This document shows, in pieces, positions 27,972 to 39,132 of a DNA stretch of 64,000 nucleotides. A program made the translations under genes and the position numbers. Source of the stretch: Arthrobacter sunyaminii (GTDB lineage: Bacteria; Actinomycetota; Actinomycetes; Actinomycetales; Micrococcaceae); assembly GCF_018866305.1 (NCBI RefSeq), contig NZ_CP076456.1, forward strand, positions 1,054,001 to 1,118,000. Direction: 5' to 3'. The notes below the pieces were generated by a model that searched no databases, was not told the origin of the DNA, and saw nothing but the letters and a program-made list of their open reading frames with translations. Every line of letters begins with the position of its first letter. Within the stretch, counting starts at the first letter, position 1.

Positions 27972-28715
27972 TCAGCCCGAAGCGCCGACTGAGAGCACTG
28001 CCATCAGAATGGCGGCGTAGTGGCACGCGAACCCCACCAGTGTGAAGGCATGGAAAATTTCGTGGAAACCGAACCAGTCCAGTGAGGGGTTGGGTTTCTT
28101 CAGGGCGTAAATGACGGCGCCGGCAATGTACATGGCCCCGCCCACCAGCACCAGCACGGCCGCTGCGGGATTGATCCTGAAGAAATCCGGAATGTAGATC
28201 AGTGCCGCCAGACCCAGGACAATGTAGGCCGGGGTGTAAACCCAGCGCGGCGCGTGCAGCCAGAGCAGCCGGAACAATACCCCCGCCAACGCTCCGCACC
28301 AGATGAACCACAGCAGGACCTTGGCCTTTTCCGGCGGCAGCAGGGACCAGGCAAGGGGCGTGTAGGACCCCGCGATGACCAGCATGATGTTGGTGTGGTC
28401 CAGCCGCTTGAGAATGATTTTGACCCTGGGCGACCAGTTGCCGCGGTGGTACACGGCGGAAACGCCAAACAGCAGCACCCCGGTCAGCGCGTACACCGCG
28501 GAGGCGATCCGGGTTCCGGTGGTGGGTGCCAGGCAGATCAGGATGATGCCGGCGGCCAGGACAAATGGTGTGGCTCCGGCATGAAGCCAGCCCCGGAGCT
28601 TTGGTTTGATCTCCAAGATGTCCGCGGCTCGTTCCACGGCGGATTCAACCGGACCGGGAGCCTTTCGCGAGCTGGGATTGTGCTCCGGCGGAGCGGACGA
28701 CGATGAAGATGTCAT
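27972..28715 (-). CDS. Hemolysin III/TrhA (PAQR) family membrane protein
   Basis: 247 residues with seven predicted membrane helices. PAQR zinc-site motifs are all present: SAVYHRGNW near residue 108, LDHTNIMLVIAGSYTPL near 128, and a C-terminal FHEIFHAFTLVGFACHY. Despite the name, bacterial members are linked to membrane energetics and lipid homeostasis rather than to haemolysis. Divergent from the prenyl synthase gene, as in the Rv1085c-Rv1086 pair. A TAGGAT hexamer lies 7 nt before the ATG. Confidence 0.9.
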   Translation of the reverse strand: MTSSSSSAPPEHNPSSRKAPGPVESAVERAADILEIKPKLRGWLHAGATPFVLAAGIILICLAPTTGTRIASAVYALTGVLLFGVSAVYHRGNWSPRVKIILKRLDHTNIMLVIAGSYTPLAWSLLPPEKAKVLLWFIWCGALAGVLFRLLWLHAPRWVYTPAYIVLGLAALIYIPDFFRINPAAAVLVLVGGAMYIAGAVIYALKKPNPSLDWFGFHEIFHAFTLVGFACHYAAILMAVLSVGASG

Positions 28716-28722
28716 GGAGAAA

Positions 28723-28728
28723 ATCCTA
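28723..28728 (-). promoter_or_regulatory. -10 hexamer for leaderless trhA-like gene
   Basis: On the minus strand TAGGAT, 7 nt, then ATG at 28715. Confidence 0.45.
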
Positions 28729-28757
28729 GCCTACGATCCGGTAGGTTACGGGTCGGC

Positions 28758-28843
28758 GGGAGGTTCATCGGGCACCTCCCGGGAGGAGCGCGGACCGCTC
28801 GCCGGACCGGTGGGGAGCGGGGAATCCGCCGGTCCGGACGAGC
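28758..28843 (+). promoter_or_regulatory. Two hairpins in the trhA-uppS intergenic region
   Basis: The 223-bp gap between the divergent genes holds GGGAGGT/ACCTCCC (28758-28780) and a longer stem, GCTCG-CCGGACCGG paired with CCGGTCCGG-CGAGC with a 1-nt bulge (28797-28843). A T-run (28861-28866) and a possible -10 TACACT lie beyond. They could be leader structures or an upstream terminator. Confidence 0.35.
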
Positions 28844-28938
28844 CGCCGAAACTGTTCGCGGTTTTTTAGGAATACACTTTTTAGTGCGCCTCCCACATCC
28901 GCGGAGACGTTTTTCTTCCCGCAGGACAGGACAGGCAG

Positions 28939-29712
28939 GTGCAGCTCCGCATGAGGTTCCCGGGCGTTGTTTATGCCTTCTATGAACGCAAGCTGCGCCG
29001 AAGCCTCAGCCCGGACCGCATTCCCGAGCATATTGGCGTCATGGTGGACGGCAACCGGCGCTGGGCGAAACTGGCAGGTGCCCCCACGGCGGACGGCCAT
29101 CAGGCCGGCGCGGACAAGATCCTGGAGTTCCTGGGCTGGTGCCAGGAACTCGGTGTGCGCCGGGTGACGCTGTATATGCTCTCCACCGATAACCTGAACC
29201 GGAACCCGGATGAACTCGATCCGCTCCTGGACATCATTGGCAACACCCTGGACCGGCTGGGGGAGAAGGGCGACCTGCGGGTCAACGCCGTCGGCGCCCT
29301 GGACATCCTGCCCGCCAACCTCGCCGAGAAGCTCAACGCACTGGGCGCCAGCACCAGCGGTGCCGACGGGCTGCACGTCAACGTCGCCATTGGCTACGGC
29401 GGCCGCCGGGAAATTGTGGACGCGGTCAAAGAACTGCTGCATGACGCCGCCGCCCACGGTAAGTCGATCGAGGAGATCACCGGGGAACTGTGCGATACGC
29501 AGATTTCGGAGTATCTCTACACACGCGGCCAGCCAGACCCGGAACTGGTCATCCGCACCTCGGGCGAGCAGCGGCTCTCCGGGTTCCTGATGTGGCAAAG
29601 CGCGTACAGCGAGTTCTATTTTTGTGAAGCACTGTGGCCGGACTTCCGCCGGGTGGACTTCCTGCGTGCCCTGCGTGACTACGCCAACCGGCAGCGCCGC
29701 TTCGGTTCTTAA
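28939..29712 (+). CDS. Short-type cis-prenyl (Z-isoprenyl diphosphate) synthase
   Basis: Condenses isopentenyl diphosphate onto an allylic primer in cis, making Z-farnesyl or decaprenyl diphosphate for lipid carriers. It has 257 residues. HIGVMVDGNRRWAKL near residue 33 holds the catalytic Asp. YMLSTDNLNRNPDE, the conserved GYGGRREIVDAV, and a C-terminal RTSGEQRLSGF plus LWPDF follow. The position after the hemolysin III gene matches Rv1086, the Z-farnesyl diphosphate synthase, so that product is favoured. GTG at 28939 or ATG at 28951 may be the start; both have weak ribosome-binding sites. Confidence 0.9.
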   Translation: MQLRMRFPGVVYAFYERKLRRSLSPDRIPEHIGVMVDGNRRWAKLAGAPTADGHQAGADKILEFLGWCQELGVRRVTLYMLSTDNLNRNPDELDPLLDIIGNTLDRLGEKGDLRVNAVGALDILPANLAEKLNALGASTSGADGLHVNVAIGYGGRREIVDAVKELLHDAAAHGKSIEEITGELCDTQISEYLYTRGQPDPELVIRTSGEQRLSGFLMWQSAYSEFYFCEALWPDFRRVDFLRALRDYANRQRRFGS

Positions 29713-29876
29713 GGACCCTTTCCCGGTTGCGGACCCGCCGGACCGCCGCCGTGTGAACAGCAGATTAACTCCGGGCAGGCAGATAAAAACCGGGCCGTGT
29801 CCTGCTGCGGCCCGGGACCTAAGCGGCGTACCTTGGTGCTATTGATCAGCGACCCGCTGATGGAACCGGAGGCCGG

Positions 29877-29966
29877 ATGCTCAACAGAGTGTTGCAGAAA
29901 GGCCGCAGCCCGGCCTTTCCCGGTCTGCGGACCTCCCCGCCCAGCTATCCGGGGCGCTGCCCCTGA
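29877..29966 (+). CDS. Candidate 29-residue small protein upstream of PIN-PhoH
   Basis: ATG at 29877 has GGAGG at 29868-29872, one of the better ribosome-binding sites in the window. The 30-codon frame starts [12 protein letters not shown] and ends TGA at 29966, 11 bp before the PIN-PhoH start. The peptide is basic and Pro/Arg-rich. M. tuberculosis phoH2 has a short upstream antitoxin-like gene (phoAT) in this position, so a cognate leader or antitoxin is plausible. It could instead be a regulatory uORF. No homology was checked. Confidence 0.45.
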   Translation: MLNRVLQKGRSPAFPGLRTSPPSYPGRCP

Positions 29967-29977
29967 CTGGAGTCTCC

Positions 29978-31309
29978 GTGGCCCTTTCTTCTTCCCCGCG
30001 AACCGCTCCCGACGTCGACCAGGCCGGCTATGTGCTGGACACCTCGGTCCTGCTCTCGGACCCCAGGGCCATCCTGCGTTTCGCCGAACATGAAGTGATT
30101 GTTCCGCTGGTCGTCATTACTGAATTGGAGAAAAAGCGCCATGATCCCGAACTGGGCTATTTTGCCCGGGCTGCCCTGCGCCTGCTGGATGACCTGCGGA
30201 TTGAACACGGCGGGCTGAGCGAGCCCATCCCGCTGGGCGATTCCGGGGGCACCCTGCGCGTGGAACTGAACCATGTGTCGGTGGACGTCCTTCCGGCAGG
30301 CATCCGCGGAACCGACAATGACAGCCGCATCCTCGCCGTGGCCCGGAACCTGGCCGACGAGGGACGCAACATCACAGTCGTCTCCAAGGACCTGCCCATG
30401 CGGGTCAAGGCCTCCGCCGTGGGACTGAAAACCGACGAGTACCGCAGCGAGCTTGTCCGTGACACGGGCTGGACCGGCGTCGTCGAACTGGATGTGGCCG
30501 AAGCCGACGTGGACGGCCTGTATGAACACCGCCCCGTGTTCATTCCGGCAGCGGCCGAACTGCCGGTGAACACCGGGGTGGTGCTGCTCTCCGGCCGGGG
30601 CTCCGCACTGGGACGGGTGGGCGCTGACAAGCAGGTGCGGCTGGTCCGCGGGGACCGCGATGTGTTTGGCCTGCACGGCCGTTCGGCGGAGCAGCGGCTG
30701 GCGATCGACCTGCTGATGGACTCGGAGGTGGGAATTGTGTCCCTCGGCGGCCGCGCAGGCACCGGCAAGTCCGCCCTGGCCCTGTGCGCCGGGCTGGAAG
30801 CCGTGCTGGAGCGCCGGGAACACCGCAAGGTGGTGGTCTTCCGCCCGCTGTACGCCGTCGGCGGGCAGGAGCTGGGCTACCTGCCCGGCACGGAGGCCGA
30901 CAAAATGGGGCCGTGGGGACAGGCTGTGTTCGACACACTCGAGGCGCTGGTGTCCAAGGAGGTGCTGGAGGAGGTCCTGGACCGGGACATGCTGGAGGTC
31001 CTTCCACTGACCCATATCCGGGGCCGGTCCCTGCACGATTCCTTTGTCATCGTGGATGAGGCACAGTCACTGGAAAAGAATGTGCTCCTGACCGTGCTGT
31101 CCCGGATCGGCCAGAACTCACGCGTGGTCCTCACCCACGACGTCGCGCAGCGTGACAACCTGCGGGTGGGGCGCCACGACGGGGTGGCCGCCGTCGTTGA
31201 GACGCTGAAGGGCCATCCGCTGTTTGGGCACATCACTCTGACGCGCTCCGAGCGCTCGCCGATTGCCGCGCTGGTGACGGAACTGCTGGAGGAGGGGCAG
31301 ATCGGCTGA
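29978..31309 (+). CDS. PIN-PhoH family protein (PhoH2)
   Basis: 443 residues with two domains. An N-terminal PIN ribonuclease domain spans ~15-150: [11 protein letters not shown] with the first catalytic Asp, then [10 protein letters not shown], then [15 protein letters not shown]-terminal PhoH helicase-like ATPase spans ~235-443: Walker [30 protein letters not shown], Walker [11 protein letters not shown] and a late [12 protein letters not shown]. PhoH2 proteins unwind and cleave RNA; mycobacterial members behave as toxin-antitoxin-like units. GTG at 29978 follows GGAG at 29969-29972. Confidence 0.93.
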   Translation: MALSSSPRTAPDVDQAGYVLDTSVLLSDPRAILRFAEHEVIVPLVVITELEKKRHDPELGYFARAALRLLDDLRIEHGGLSEPIPLGDSGGTLRVELNHVSVDVLPAGIRGTDNDSRILAVARNLADEGRNITVVSKDLPMRVKASAVGLKTDEYRSELVRDTGWTGVVELDVAEADVDGLYEHRPVFIPAAAELPVNTGVVLLSGRGSALGRVGADKQVRLVRGDRDVFGLHGRSAEQRLAIDLLMDSEVGIVSLGGRAGTGKSALALCAGLEAVLERREHRKVVVFRPLYAVGGQELGYLPGTEADKMGPWGQAVFDTLEALVSKEVLEEVLDRDMLEVLPLTHIRGRSLHDSFVIVDEAQSLEKNVLLTVLSRIGQNSRVVLTHDVAQRDNLRVGRHDGVAAVVETLKGHPLFGHITLTRSERSPIAALVTELLEEGQIG

Positions 31310-31328
31310 AGTCTCTGGCCAGGTCCCG

Positions 31329-32243
31329 CTACATCCGGCCGTAGCGGGACCTGACCACCGCGAAGATTCCGTAGAAGATCAGACCCACAGCTATGACTGC
31401 AACAACGGGCGGGCCCGCAGGCGTCTCCAGGAGGCGCTTGAGGCTGCCGTCCAGGCCCGTGGATTCTCCGGGGCTGTTGTGGATTGCCGCCAGGATGAAC
31501 AGCCCGCCGGCAAGGATCAGGGAGATGCCTTTGGCAATGTGCCCGGTCAGCCCCAGCAGATCGATGACCTGCCCGCGCCTGGTGCCTGCGAAGTGCCGCA
31601 GTTCGGCGCGGAACTTGCGCCGGGCGCCCTTGTAGATGAAATAGACTCCGATGCCCAGGATCAGCAGGCCGACGGCTACCAGCGCCGGCATGCCGGCAGG
31701 GGAGGCCAGGACGACGGTGCTGAACGATGCCACCGAATCGCCCGAGTCCCTGCCGCGGCCGCGGGCAAAGGAGGCGAACGTCAGGGCCACACTGCCGTAG
31801 ATGAGGACCAGCGACCCCGAAGAGACCGCTTTGGACCATCGCTGGCCCACGGATTTGCGGCGGACCCTCACCGTTGCCTCACCCAGCTGCCACAGGGCGA
31901 GGGAGGCGCACGCCGTGCAGCCTCCCCACATCAGGAACGGCCCGGCAGCTGAAGCAGCCAGCGGGCTCAGGGCGCCGCCGGTGTCAGCATCGCCGTAGCC
32001 GCCCAGCACGAGGCGCAGAGCAATGAATCCGATCAGGATGTGGAGCAGTGCCATCACGGCAAAGCCGGCCCGGGCGAGCACGTTGAGGCCTTCGCTGTTG
32101 GATGCCCGTTCCAGGGTCTGGGCCGTGCCGTCAGCGGTATCCTCCGCCGCCGGCGGGTCCTGGGGTTCCGGCGGGTCCTGGGGCGCCGGAGCAGCGGCGG
32201 GATGGGCGGTTCCACGTTTGGCGTTGCGCCAGCCAGTGCTCAT
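31329..32243 (-). CDS. DUF1206 membrane protein
   Basis: 304 residues. Residues 1-55 are polar (APAPQDPPEPQDPP). Then come six hydrophobic helices in three paired repeats, each starting with an R/G-rich entry such as LNVLARAGFAVMALLHILIG and continuing to HIAKGISLILAGGLFILAA. That threefold layout is the DUF1206 hallmark; function unknown. ATG at 32243 is used because the open frame upstream has no Shine-Dalgarno and a different composition. The end lies 19 bp from the converging PIN-PhoH gene. Confidence 0.83.
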   Translation of the reverse strand: MSTGWRNAKRGTAHPAAAPAPQDPPEPQDPPAAEDTADGTAQTLERASNSEGLNVLARAGFAVMALLHILIGFIALRLVLGGYGDADTGGALSPLAASAAGPFLMWGGCTACASLALWQLGEATVRVRRKSVGQRWSKAVSSGSLVLIYGSVALTFASFARGRGRDSGDSVASFSTVVLASPAGMPALVAVGLLILGIGVYFIYKGARRKFRAELRHFAGTRRGQVIDLLGLTGHIAKGISLILAGGLFILAAIHNSPGESTGLDGSLKRLLETPAGPPVVAVIAVGLIFYGIFAVVRSRYGRM

Positions 32244-32346
32244 TCCGCCAGTGTATTCCGGCTCGGCCCCGCGGGGCGGCGGTTCGGTTTTCCACAAGCC
32301 CGCAGGTCCGGGCCGGGTTGGCGCTGCGATGGCGTACCGTGAGCCC

Positions 32347-32859
32347 ATGGTGGGGATTATGGGGGAATACCGGTCCATGGGTGGAGCTGCCTTCTGGGTG
32401 CTGTGCGCAGCGGCCGTGTACTTTGTGGTGCTGGCGGTGCGGCTTGCCGCGGTTGATGCAGCCACCCACCGGCTGCCCAACCGGATCGTGCTGCCGGCCT
32501 ATCCCGTGTCAGCCGTCCTGCTCGGAGCGGCTGCCCTGGCCGCCGGCGAAGCGTCGCGGATCCCCGGGATGGTGCTTGCCGGCGCCGTGCTGTGGAGCGC
32601 CTACTTCCTGCTGCGGTTCGCCAGTCCCTCCGGGCTGGGCTTCGGGGATGTGAAGCTGGCCGGTGTCCTGGGGCTCTGGCTGGGCTTTTTCAGCTGGGGG
32701 CACGTGCTGGCGGGCACCTTCGCCGCCTTCCTCCTGGGCGGGCTGTGGGGGATGTGGCTGATCCTGTCCAAGCGGGGAACGGCGAAAACCTCCATCGCTT
32801 TCGGGCCGTTCATGCTGGCCGGCGCCGCGCTCGCCATGGCACTGCCTGGCCTACAGTAG
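32347..32859 (+). CDS. Prepilin peptidase (A24 family), short form
   Basis: About 170 residues with ~5-6 membrane helices. The two catalytic aspartates of GxGD-type peptidases are visible: VDAATHRLPNRI near residue 38 and GLGFGDVKLAG near 100. It lacks the N-terminal methyltransferase domain of PilD. Such enzymes mature type IV pilin-like proteins, but no pilus gene is in the window. The start is unclear: in-frame ATGs at 32329, 32347, 32359 and 32377 are all possible, the last following GGGGA. Confidence 0.82.
   Translation: MVGIMGEYRSMGGAAFWVLCAAAVYFVVLAVRLAAVDAATHRLPNRIVLPAYPVSAVLLGAAALAAGEASRIPGMVLAGAVLWSAYFLLRFASPSGLGFGDVKLAGVLGLWLGFFSWGHVLAGTFAAFLLGGLWGMWLILSKRGTAKTSIAFGPFMLAGAALAMALPGLQ
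32852..32857 (+). promoter_or_regulatory. -10 hexamer before the NUDIX gene
   Basis: TACAGT ends 6 nt before ATG at 32864. It overlaps the stop of the peptidase gene; AGG at 32858-32860 could also serve as a weak ribosome-binding site. Confidence 0.35.
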
Positions 32860-32863
32860 GACA

Positions 32864-33334
32864 ATGCCTACGCCAGATTTTGTCCTGTCCCTGCGCGAAA
32901 AAATCGGCCACGAACTCCTGTGGCTGCCCGGGATCACCGGTGTTGTCCTGAACGAGGACCGTCAGGTGCTGCTGGTCCGCCGGGCCGACAACGGCCGCTG
33001 GACCCTGGTCACCGGAATGCTGGAGCCGGGGGAGGAACCTGCGGCCGGCACCCTGCGGGAAGTCCACGAGGAAACAGGCGTCACAGCGGAAATCGAGCAC
33101 ATGATCCATGTTGGCTCCCACGGACCCATTACGTTTCCCAACGGAGATCAGTGCACCTTCCTGAACGTGGGGTTCCGCTGCCGCTATGTGAGCGGCCAGG
33201 CGAGAGTGAACGACGACGAATCCACCGCCGTCGGCTGGTTTGACCTGGATAACCTGCCCGAGCTCAGTGAGCGGCACCTGATGCTGCTGGACCTGGCGTT
33301 GGAGGCCGACGGCGTCCCCGCGTTTGAGCGCTGA
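32864..33334 (+). CDS. NUDIX hydrolase
   Basis: 156 residues. The Nudix box is complete in GMLEPGEEP followed by REVHEETGV near residues 52-74, matching GX5EX7REUXEEXGU. These enzymes hydrolyse nucleoside diphosphates linked to another moiety; here the substrate cannot be told. FRCRYVSGQARVNDDEST and WFDLDNLPELSE complete a typical NUDIX fold. It starts 4 bp after the prepilin peptidase stop and is followed by a 236-bp region of repeats. Confidence 0.92.
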   Translation: MPTPDFVLSLREKIGHELLWLPGITGVVLNEDRQVLLVRRADNGRWTLVTGMLEPGEEPAAGTLREVHEETGVTAEIEHMIHVGSHGPITFPNGDQCTFLNVGFRCRYVSGQARVNDDESTAVGWFDLDNLPELSERHLMLLDLALEADGVPAFER

Positions 33335-33416
33335 ACGCCGCTTCGACAGGTCAAGACGGGGGCTTAGACGCCGTCGGTGCCGGGATTTTCATACCCACTC
33401 TGGCTTCCGCGACCGT

Positions 33417-33460
33417 TTTGGGAATGTGCTGCCGGCGCGCCGCGGCAGCACATTCCCAAA
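33417..33460. repeat. Long inverted repeat downstream of NUDIX gene
   Basis: TTTGGGAATGTGCTGCCG at 33417-33434 is perfectly complementary to 33443-33460, with an 8-nt loop. It lies between two converging genes and could act as a terminator on either strand. Its right arm runs into the tandem repeat that follows. Confidence 0.85.
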
Positions 33461-33530
33461 CCGGTTGCTTTTGCCCAAACCGGCCGCTTTTGCCCAAACC
33501 GGCCGCTTTAGCCCAAACCGGCCGCTTTTG
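33455..33530. repeat. Four 19-bp tandem repeats
   Basis: Four adjacent copies of CCCAAACCGGCCGCTTTTG at 33455, 33474, 33493 and 33512. Copy 1 has TTG for CCG in the middle and copy 3 has TTTAG at the end. There are no spacers between copies. Short frames across it merely translate the repeat, so I treat it as non-coding. Nothing else is visible in 33335-33416 or 33531-33570. Confidence 0.9.
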
Positions 33531-33570
33531 CCCGGGGCGGACTGCGGCCCTGAAACGGCCGGATGCGGCA

Positions 33571-35990
<2,420 letters not shown>

Positions 35991-36001
35991 AAAGTAAAGT
36001 T

Positions 36002-36026
36002 TTGCACCGTGTGAACCAGAGTGCAA
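36002..36026. promoter_or_regulatory. Candidate TetR operator
   Basis: TTGCAC-N13-GTGCAA inverted repeat begins 12 bp upstream of the tetR GTG. A second inverted pair, GAACCA and TGGTTC, overlaps it. The position fits autoregulation. Confidence 0.4.
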
Positions 36027-36055
36027 TTCCGTTGGTTCTGTGTCACATCATGCAA

Positions 36056-36116
36056 CAGGGCACCCGGCCCCTCGGCCGGATGCCCTGCTGCCGCGCGGTT
36101 GCCGCCTTAGGGCGGC
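36056..36116 (-). terminator. Two hairpins after fumC
   Basis: Hairpin 1 (36056-36087) pairs CAGGGCA with TGCCCTG and CCGGCC with GGCCGG around one mismatch. Hairpin 2 (36101-36116) pairs GCCGCC with GGCGGC. Both lie between the fumC stop and the tetR promoter and would stop fumC read-through. T-runs are absent. Confidence 0.5.
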
Positions 36117-36149
36117 GGACCCGCGGTGTTACTGGGGAAAGCTGTGGGA

Positions 36150-37571
36150 CTAAGCCTGCGGCGGCTTCGTCATGGAGAGGACGTCAAGGGCGGCGTCAAG
36201 CTGTTCCTCGGTGACCTCGCCGCGCTCGACGAAACCGAGTTCGACGACGGCCTGGCGGATGGTCTTGCCTTCCTTGACCGCGAACTTGGCGATCTTGGCA
36301 GCGTTCTCGTAGCCGATGTACTTGTTCAGCGGCGTCACGATGGACGGGGAAGCCTCGGCCAGGTAGCGGGCGCGCTCCACGTTGGCTTCGATGCCGTCGA
36401 TCATCTTGTCCGCCATGATGACAGAGGAGTTGGCCAGCAGACGGATGGATTCCAGCAGGTTCGAGGCGATGACGGGGATGCCGACGTTGAGCTCGAAGTA
36501 GCCGAAGGTGCCTGCCCAGGCGATGGCGGCGTCGTTGCCCACCACCTGTGCGGCCACCTGCATGACGGCCTCGGAAATGACGGGGTTGACCTTGCCCGGC
36601 ATGATCGAGGAGCCCGGCTGCAGGTCGGGGATGGCGATTTCGCCCAGGCCGGTGTTGGGGCCGGAGCCCATCCAGCGCAGGTCGTTGGCGATCTTGGAGA
36701 AGGACACTGCGATGGTGCGCAGCATGCCGGAGACCTCAACGAGGGCGTCGCGGTTGGCCTGGGACTCAAAGTGGTCCCGGGCTTCGGTCAGCGGCAGGCC
36801 GGTGTCGGCGGCCAGCAGTTCGATCACGCGCTGCGGGAAACCGGCCGGGGTGTTGATGCCGGTGCCGACGGCGGTGCCGCCCAGCGGAACTTCGGCAACG
36901 CGGGGGAGGGAGGCCTGGACGCGCTCGATGCCGTAGCGGACCTGAGCGGCGTAACCGCCGAATTCCTGGCCCAGGGTCACCGGGGTGGCGTCCATGAGGT
37001 GGGTGCGGCCGGACTTTACGACGTCCTTGAACTCTTCAGCCTTGCGCTCCAGGGAAGCGGCCAGGTGTTCCAGGGCCGGGATCAGGTTGTTGATCAGGGC
37101 CGAGGTGGCGGCCACGTGTACGGAGGTGGGGAAGACGTCGTTGGAGGACTGCGAGGCGTTGACGTGGTCGTTCGGGTGAACCGTGGTCTCGCTGCCGGCG
37201 GCCTTGAGCGCGCGGCTGGCGAGTTCGGCGAGGACCTCGTTGGTGTTCATGTTCGAGGACGTGCCGGAACCGGTCTGGAACACGTCGATCGGGAACTGGG
37301 CATAGTGCTGGCCCGCGGCAACCTCATCGGCAGCAGCAGCAATTGCCTTGGCGCGCTCGTCGTCGAGCACTCCCAGTTCGGCGTTGGCGGTGGCGGCCGC
37401 CTTCTTGATGCGGGCCAGTGCCTCGATGTGTGCGTCGTCCAGCGGCTTGCCCGAGATGGGGAAGTTCTCGACGGCGCGCTGGGTCTGTGCGCGGTACAGG
37501 GCGTTGACCGGGACCCGGACCTCGCCCATGGTGTCATGTTCGATGCGGTATTCAGGAGTGTCAGAAGTCAT
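36150..37571 (-). CDS. fumC: Class II fumarate hydratase
   Basis: TCA-cycle enzyme hydrating fumarate to malate, no iron-sulphur cluster. It has 473 residues. [15 protein letters not shown] near residue 107, [18 protein letters not shown] near 137, and the superfamily signature [11 protein letters not shown] near 326 are all present. ATG at 37571 gives the normal N terminus ([14 protein letters not shown]); the longer frame upstream is rejected. TAGGCT 7 nt upstream suggests a leaderless transcript. Proximity to glpX and DUF4245 matches Rv1098c-Rv1100. Confidence 0.96.
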   Translation of the reverse strand: MTSDTPEYRIEHDTMGEVRVPVNALYRAQTQRAVENFPISGKPLDDAHIEALARIKKAAATANAELGVLDDERAKAIAAAADEVAAGQHYAQFPIDVFQTGSGTSSNMNTNEVLAELASRALKAAGSETTVHPNDHVNASQSSNDVFPTSVHVAATSALINNLIPALEHLAASLERKAEEFKDVVKSGRTHLMDATPVTLGQEFGGYAAQVRYGIERVQASLPRVAEVPLGGTAVGTGINTPAGFPQRVIELLAADTGLPLTEARDHFESQANRDALVEVSGMLRTIAVSFSKIANDLRWMGSGPNTGLGEIAIPDLQPGSSIMPGKVNPVISEAVMQVAAQVVGNDAAIAWAGTFGYFELNVGIPVIASNLLESIRLLANSSVIMADKMIDGIEANVERARYLAEASPSIVTPLNKYIGYENAAKIAKFAVKEGKTIRQAVVELGFVERGEVTEEQLDAALDVLSMTKPPQA

Positions 37572-37578
37572 GGTCCCA

Positions 37579-37584
37579 AGCCTA
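37579..37584 (-). promoter_or_regulatory. -10 hexamer for leaderless fumC
   Basis: On the minus strand TAGGCT, then TGGGACC, then ATG at 37571. Confidence 0.5.
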
Positions 37585-37674
37585 GTATCCGAGGGCACCG
37601 GGGCAGAAACGCGCGGTCGTCCGGTGACGCCGCTCTCGTTCCGTCCCCGGCGCCACGGTCGGGGGTTGCTCGGG

Positions 37675-38334
37675 TCAGGAAGCGGGGGAACGCACGACGG
37701 CGGGGTGGGTGAGGGCGCCGTACCCGGAGACCAGGTCTGCTGCGCCTTCGGCCAGCCGGTAGGAGACGCCGATGACTGCGGTGCGGCCTTCCTCGACGGC
37801 TGCGGAAATGATGGAGGAACTTTCGACCAGACGGGCGGCGGTCTGCTTGGTGTGCTCCACCACCATATCGTTGACCTCGGTGAGTCCGTTGCGCTGGGCA
37901 GCGAGGACGGAGGGTGTAATCCGTTCCACGAGGTTGCGCAGGTGCCCGCCGGGCATCTCGCCCGTGTCCACCGTGCGCTTGGCTTCGGTCACCGCGCCGC
38001 AGCTGTCATGACCCAGCACCAGAATGAGCGGCACGCCGAGCTTGGCGACGCTGTACTCCAGGGAGCCGAGGACGGCGTCGTCGATCACCTGGCCGGCGGT
38101 GCGGATCACGAAGGCGTCTCCGAGGCCAAGGTCGAAGATGATCTCGGCGGCGAGCCGGGAATCGGAACAGCCGAAGATGACGGCAAAGGGGTTTTGTTCG
38201 TGGACGAGGGAGCTGCGCCTGCTGGCGTCCTGGTTCGGATGTGAGGACTGACCGGCGACAAAGCGGGCATTGCCTTCCCGCAGCGTCTGCCAGGCCTGGG
38301 CGGGTGTTATTGCTGAAGCGGTGGGTTCATTCAC
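37675..38334 (-). CDS. Beta-carbonic anhydrase
   Basis: Zinc enzyme interconverting CO2 and bicarbonate, 219 residues. Zinc ligands and the catalytic dyad are visible: [15 protein letters not shown] near residue 55 (Cys, Asp/Arg) and LGHDSCGAV near 110 (His-x2-Cys). [19 protein letters not shown] lies between. ATG at 38334. It may supply bicarbonate to carboxylases. It lies between fumC and DUF4245 with about 100 and 35 bp on either side. Confidence 0.93.
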   Translation of the reverse strand: MNEPTASAITPAQAWQTLREGNARFVAGQSSHPNQDASRRSSLVHEQNPFAVIFGCSDSRLAAEIIFDLGLGDAFVIRTAGQVIDDAVLGSLEYSVAKLGVPLILVLGHDSCGAVTEAKRTVDTGEMPGGHLRNLVERITPSVLAAQRNGLTEVNDMVVEHTKQTAARLVESSSIISAAVEEGRTAVIGVSYRLAEGAADLVSGYGALTHPAVVRSPAS

Positions 38335-38369
38335 AGGTCTTAGCGTAACCCCGGCACCGCACCGGGCAG

Positions 38370-38954
38370 TTATTCGTTACTAAGGTCGCTGACTACCGCT
38401 TCTGCGAGGACATCAAACTCGGCAAGATCCGCTTCGCCCGTGAGGACCACGGTCAAGCCGTTCAGCTCCAGCACCATGCTGGCCTTGCCGTCCGCCGAGT
38501 CCCGCAGCTCCCAGGTCTGTCCGCCGGCAGTGCGCTCTCCGGCAACCTTCGCATCGCCGGAGGTCTGGGCAATCCAGGTGGGGTTGCCGGCACCGGTCTC
38601 GGACAGGCGGATAAATTCCATGCCCGGGGTGACGTAACCCACTTCCCAAACGGGGACGCCGGCACTGCCGGTGGCTTCCCAGCGTGCGTAGTTGGCGCTC
38701 CAGCCCTCGGGCAGATCCGGCGCAAGGGGGGCGTACCCGGCATCTCCGGCCGCCTGCGCCGCGGTTGCCTTTACGTCGACACTGCGGACCTGCATCTTGG
38801 GGGCGGGGTTCAGCAGCACCGGAATCAGGACCAGCAGCACCGTAATGCCGGTCGCGATCAACATGCCGATCACCGTGGCATTGGCACGCTTGGCCTGCTT
38901 CTGGGTCAGTACCGGGGTTACGGGCGTCTCTTGGTCCTGCTGCTGCTCACTCAC
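38370..38954 (-). CDS. DUF4245 membrane-anchored protein
   Basis: About 194 residues from GTG at 38954. Residues 1-25 are Gln-rich and polar. One membrane helix lies near 29-50 (ATVIGMLIATGITVLLVLIPVLL). The external domain of ~140 residues starts VRSVDVKATAAQA and has LPEGWSANYARWE and VGYVTPGMEFIRLSET. No catalytic motif was recognised and the function is unknown. Divergent from glpX, as Rv1100 is beside Rv1099c. A TTG 10 codons upstream is the alternative start, less likely. Confidence 0.85.
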   Translation of the reverse strand: MSEQQQDQETPVTPVLTQKQAKRANATVIGMLIATGITVLLVLIPVLLNPAPKMQVRSVDVKATAAQAAGDAGYAPLAPDLPEGWSANYARWEATGSAGVPVWEVGYVTPGMEFIRLSETGAGNPTWIAQTSGDAKVAGERTAGGQTWELRDSADGKASMVLELNGLTVVLTGEADLAEFDVLAEAVVSDLSNE

Positions 38955-39132
38955 CTTTCCATGATCGCTTATCCGGGCCTGCAACTCCTAGTCGGGCCGG
39001 TCAACGCAACAGGCCAAATGTGGCGCGGTTGGCGGTGGTGCAGGCCACACCGACTATGATCGGAGCAAGGATCATCCGTTTTTGGTTAATCGCCAAGCGG
39101 TTCGCATCGAAATTTCGAAGATGAGGTTAGAC

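Noticed and set aside
27972-28715. Virulence haemolysin
   Set aside because: The protein is a PAQR/TrhA membrane protein; the hemolysin III name does not indicate a toxin here.
32347-32859. Type IV pilus or Tad locus suggested by the prepilin peptidase
   Set aside because: No pilin, ATPase or TadE/F-like gene nearby; the peptidase stands alone beside a NUDIX gene.
33455-33530. CRISPR array
   Set aside because: The 19-bp units are directly adjacent without spacers, and there are no cas genes.
36126-37712. 528-residue open frame antisense to fumC
   Set aside because: Gly/Val/Asp-rich shadow; fumC is unambiguous on the other strand.
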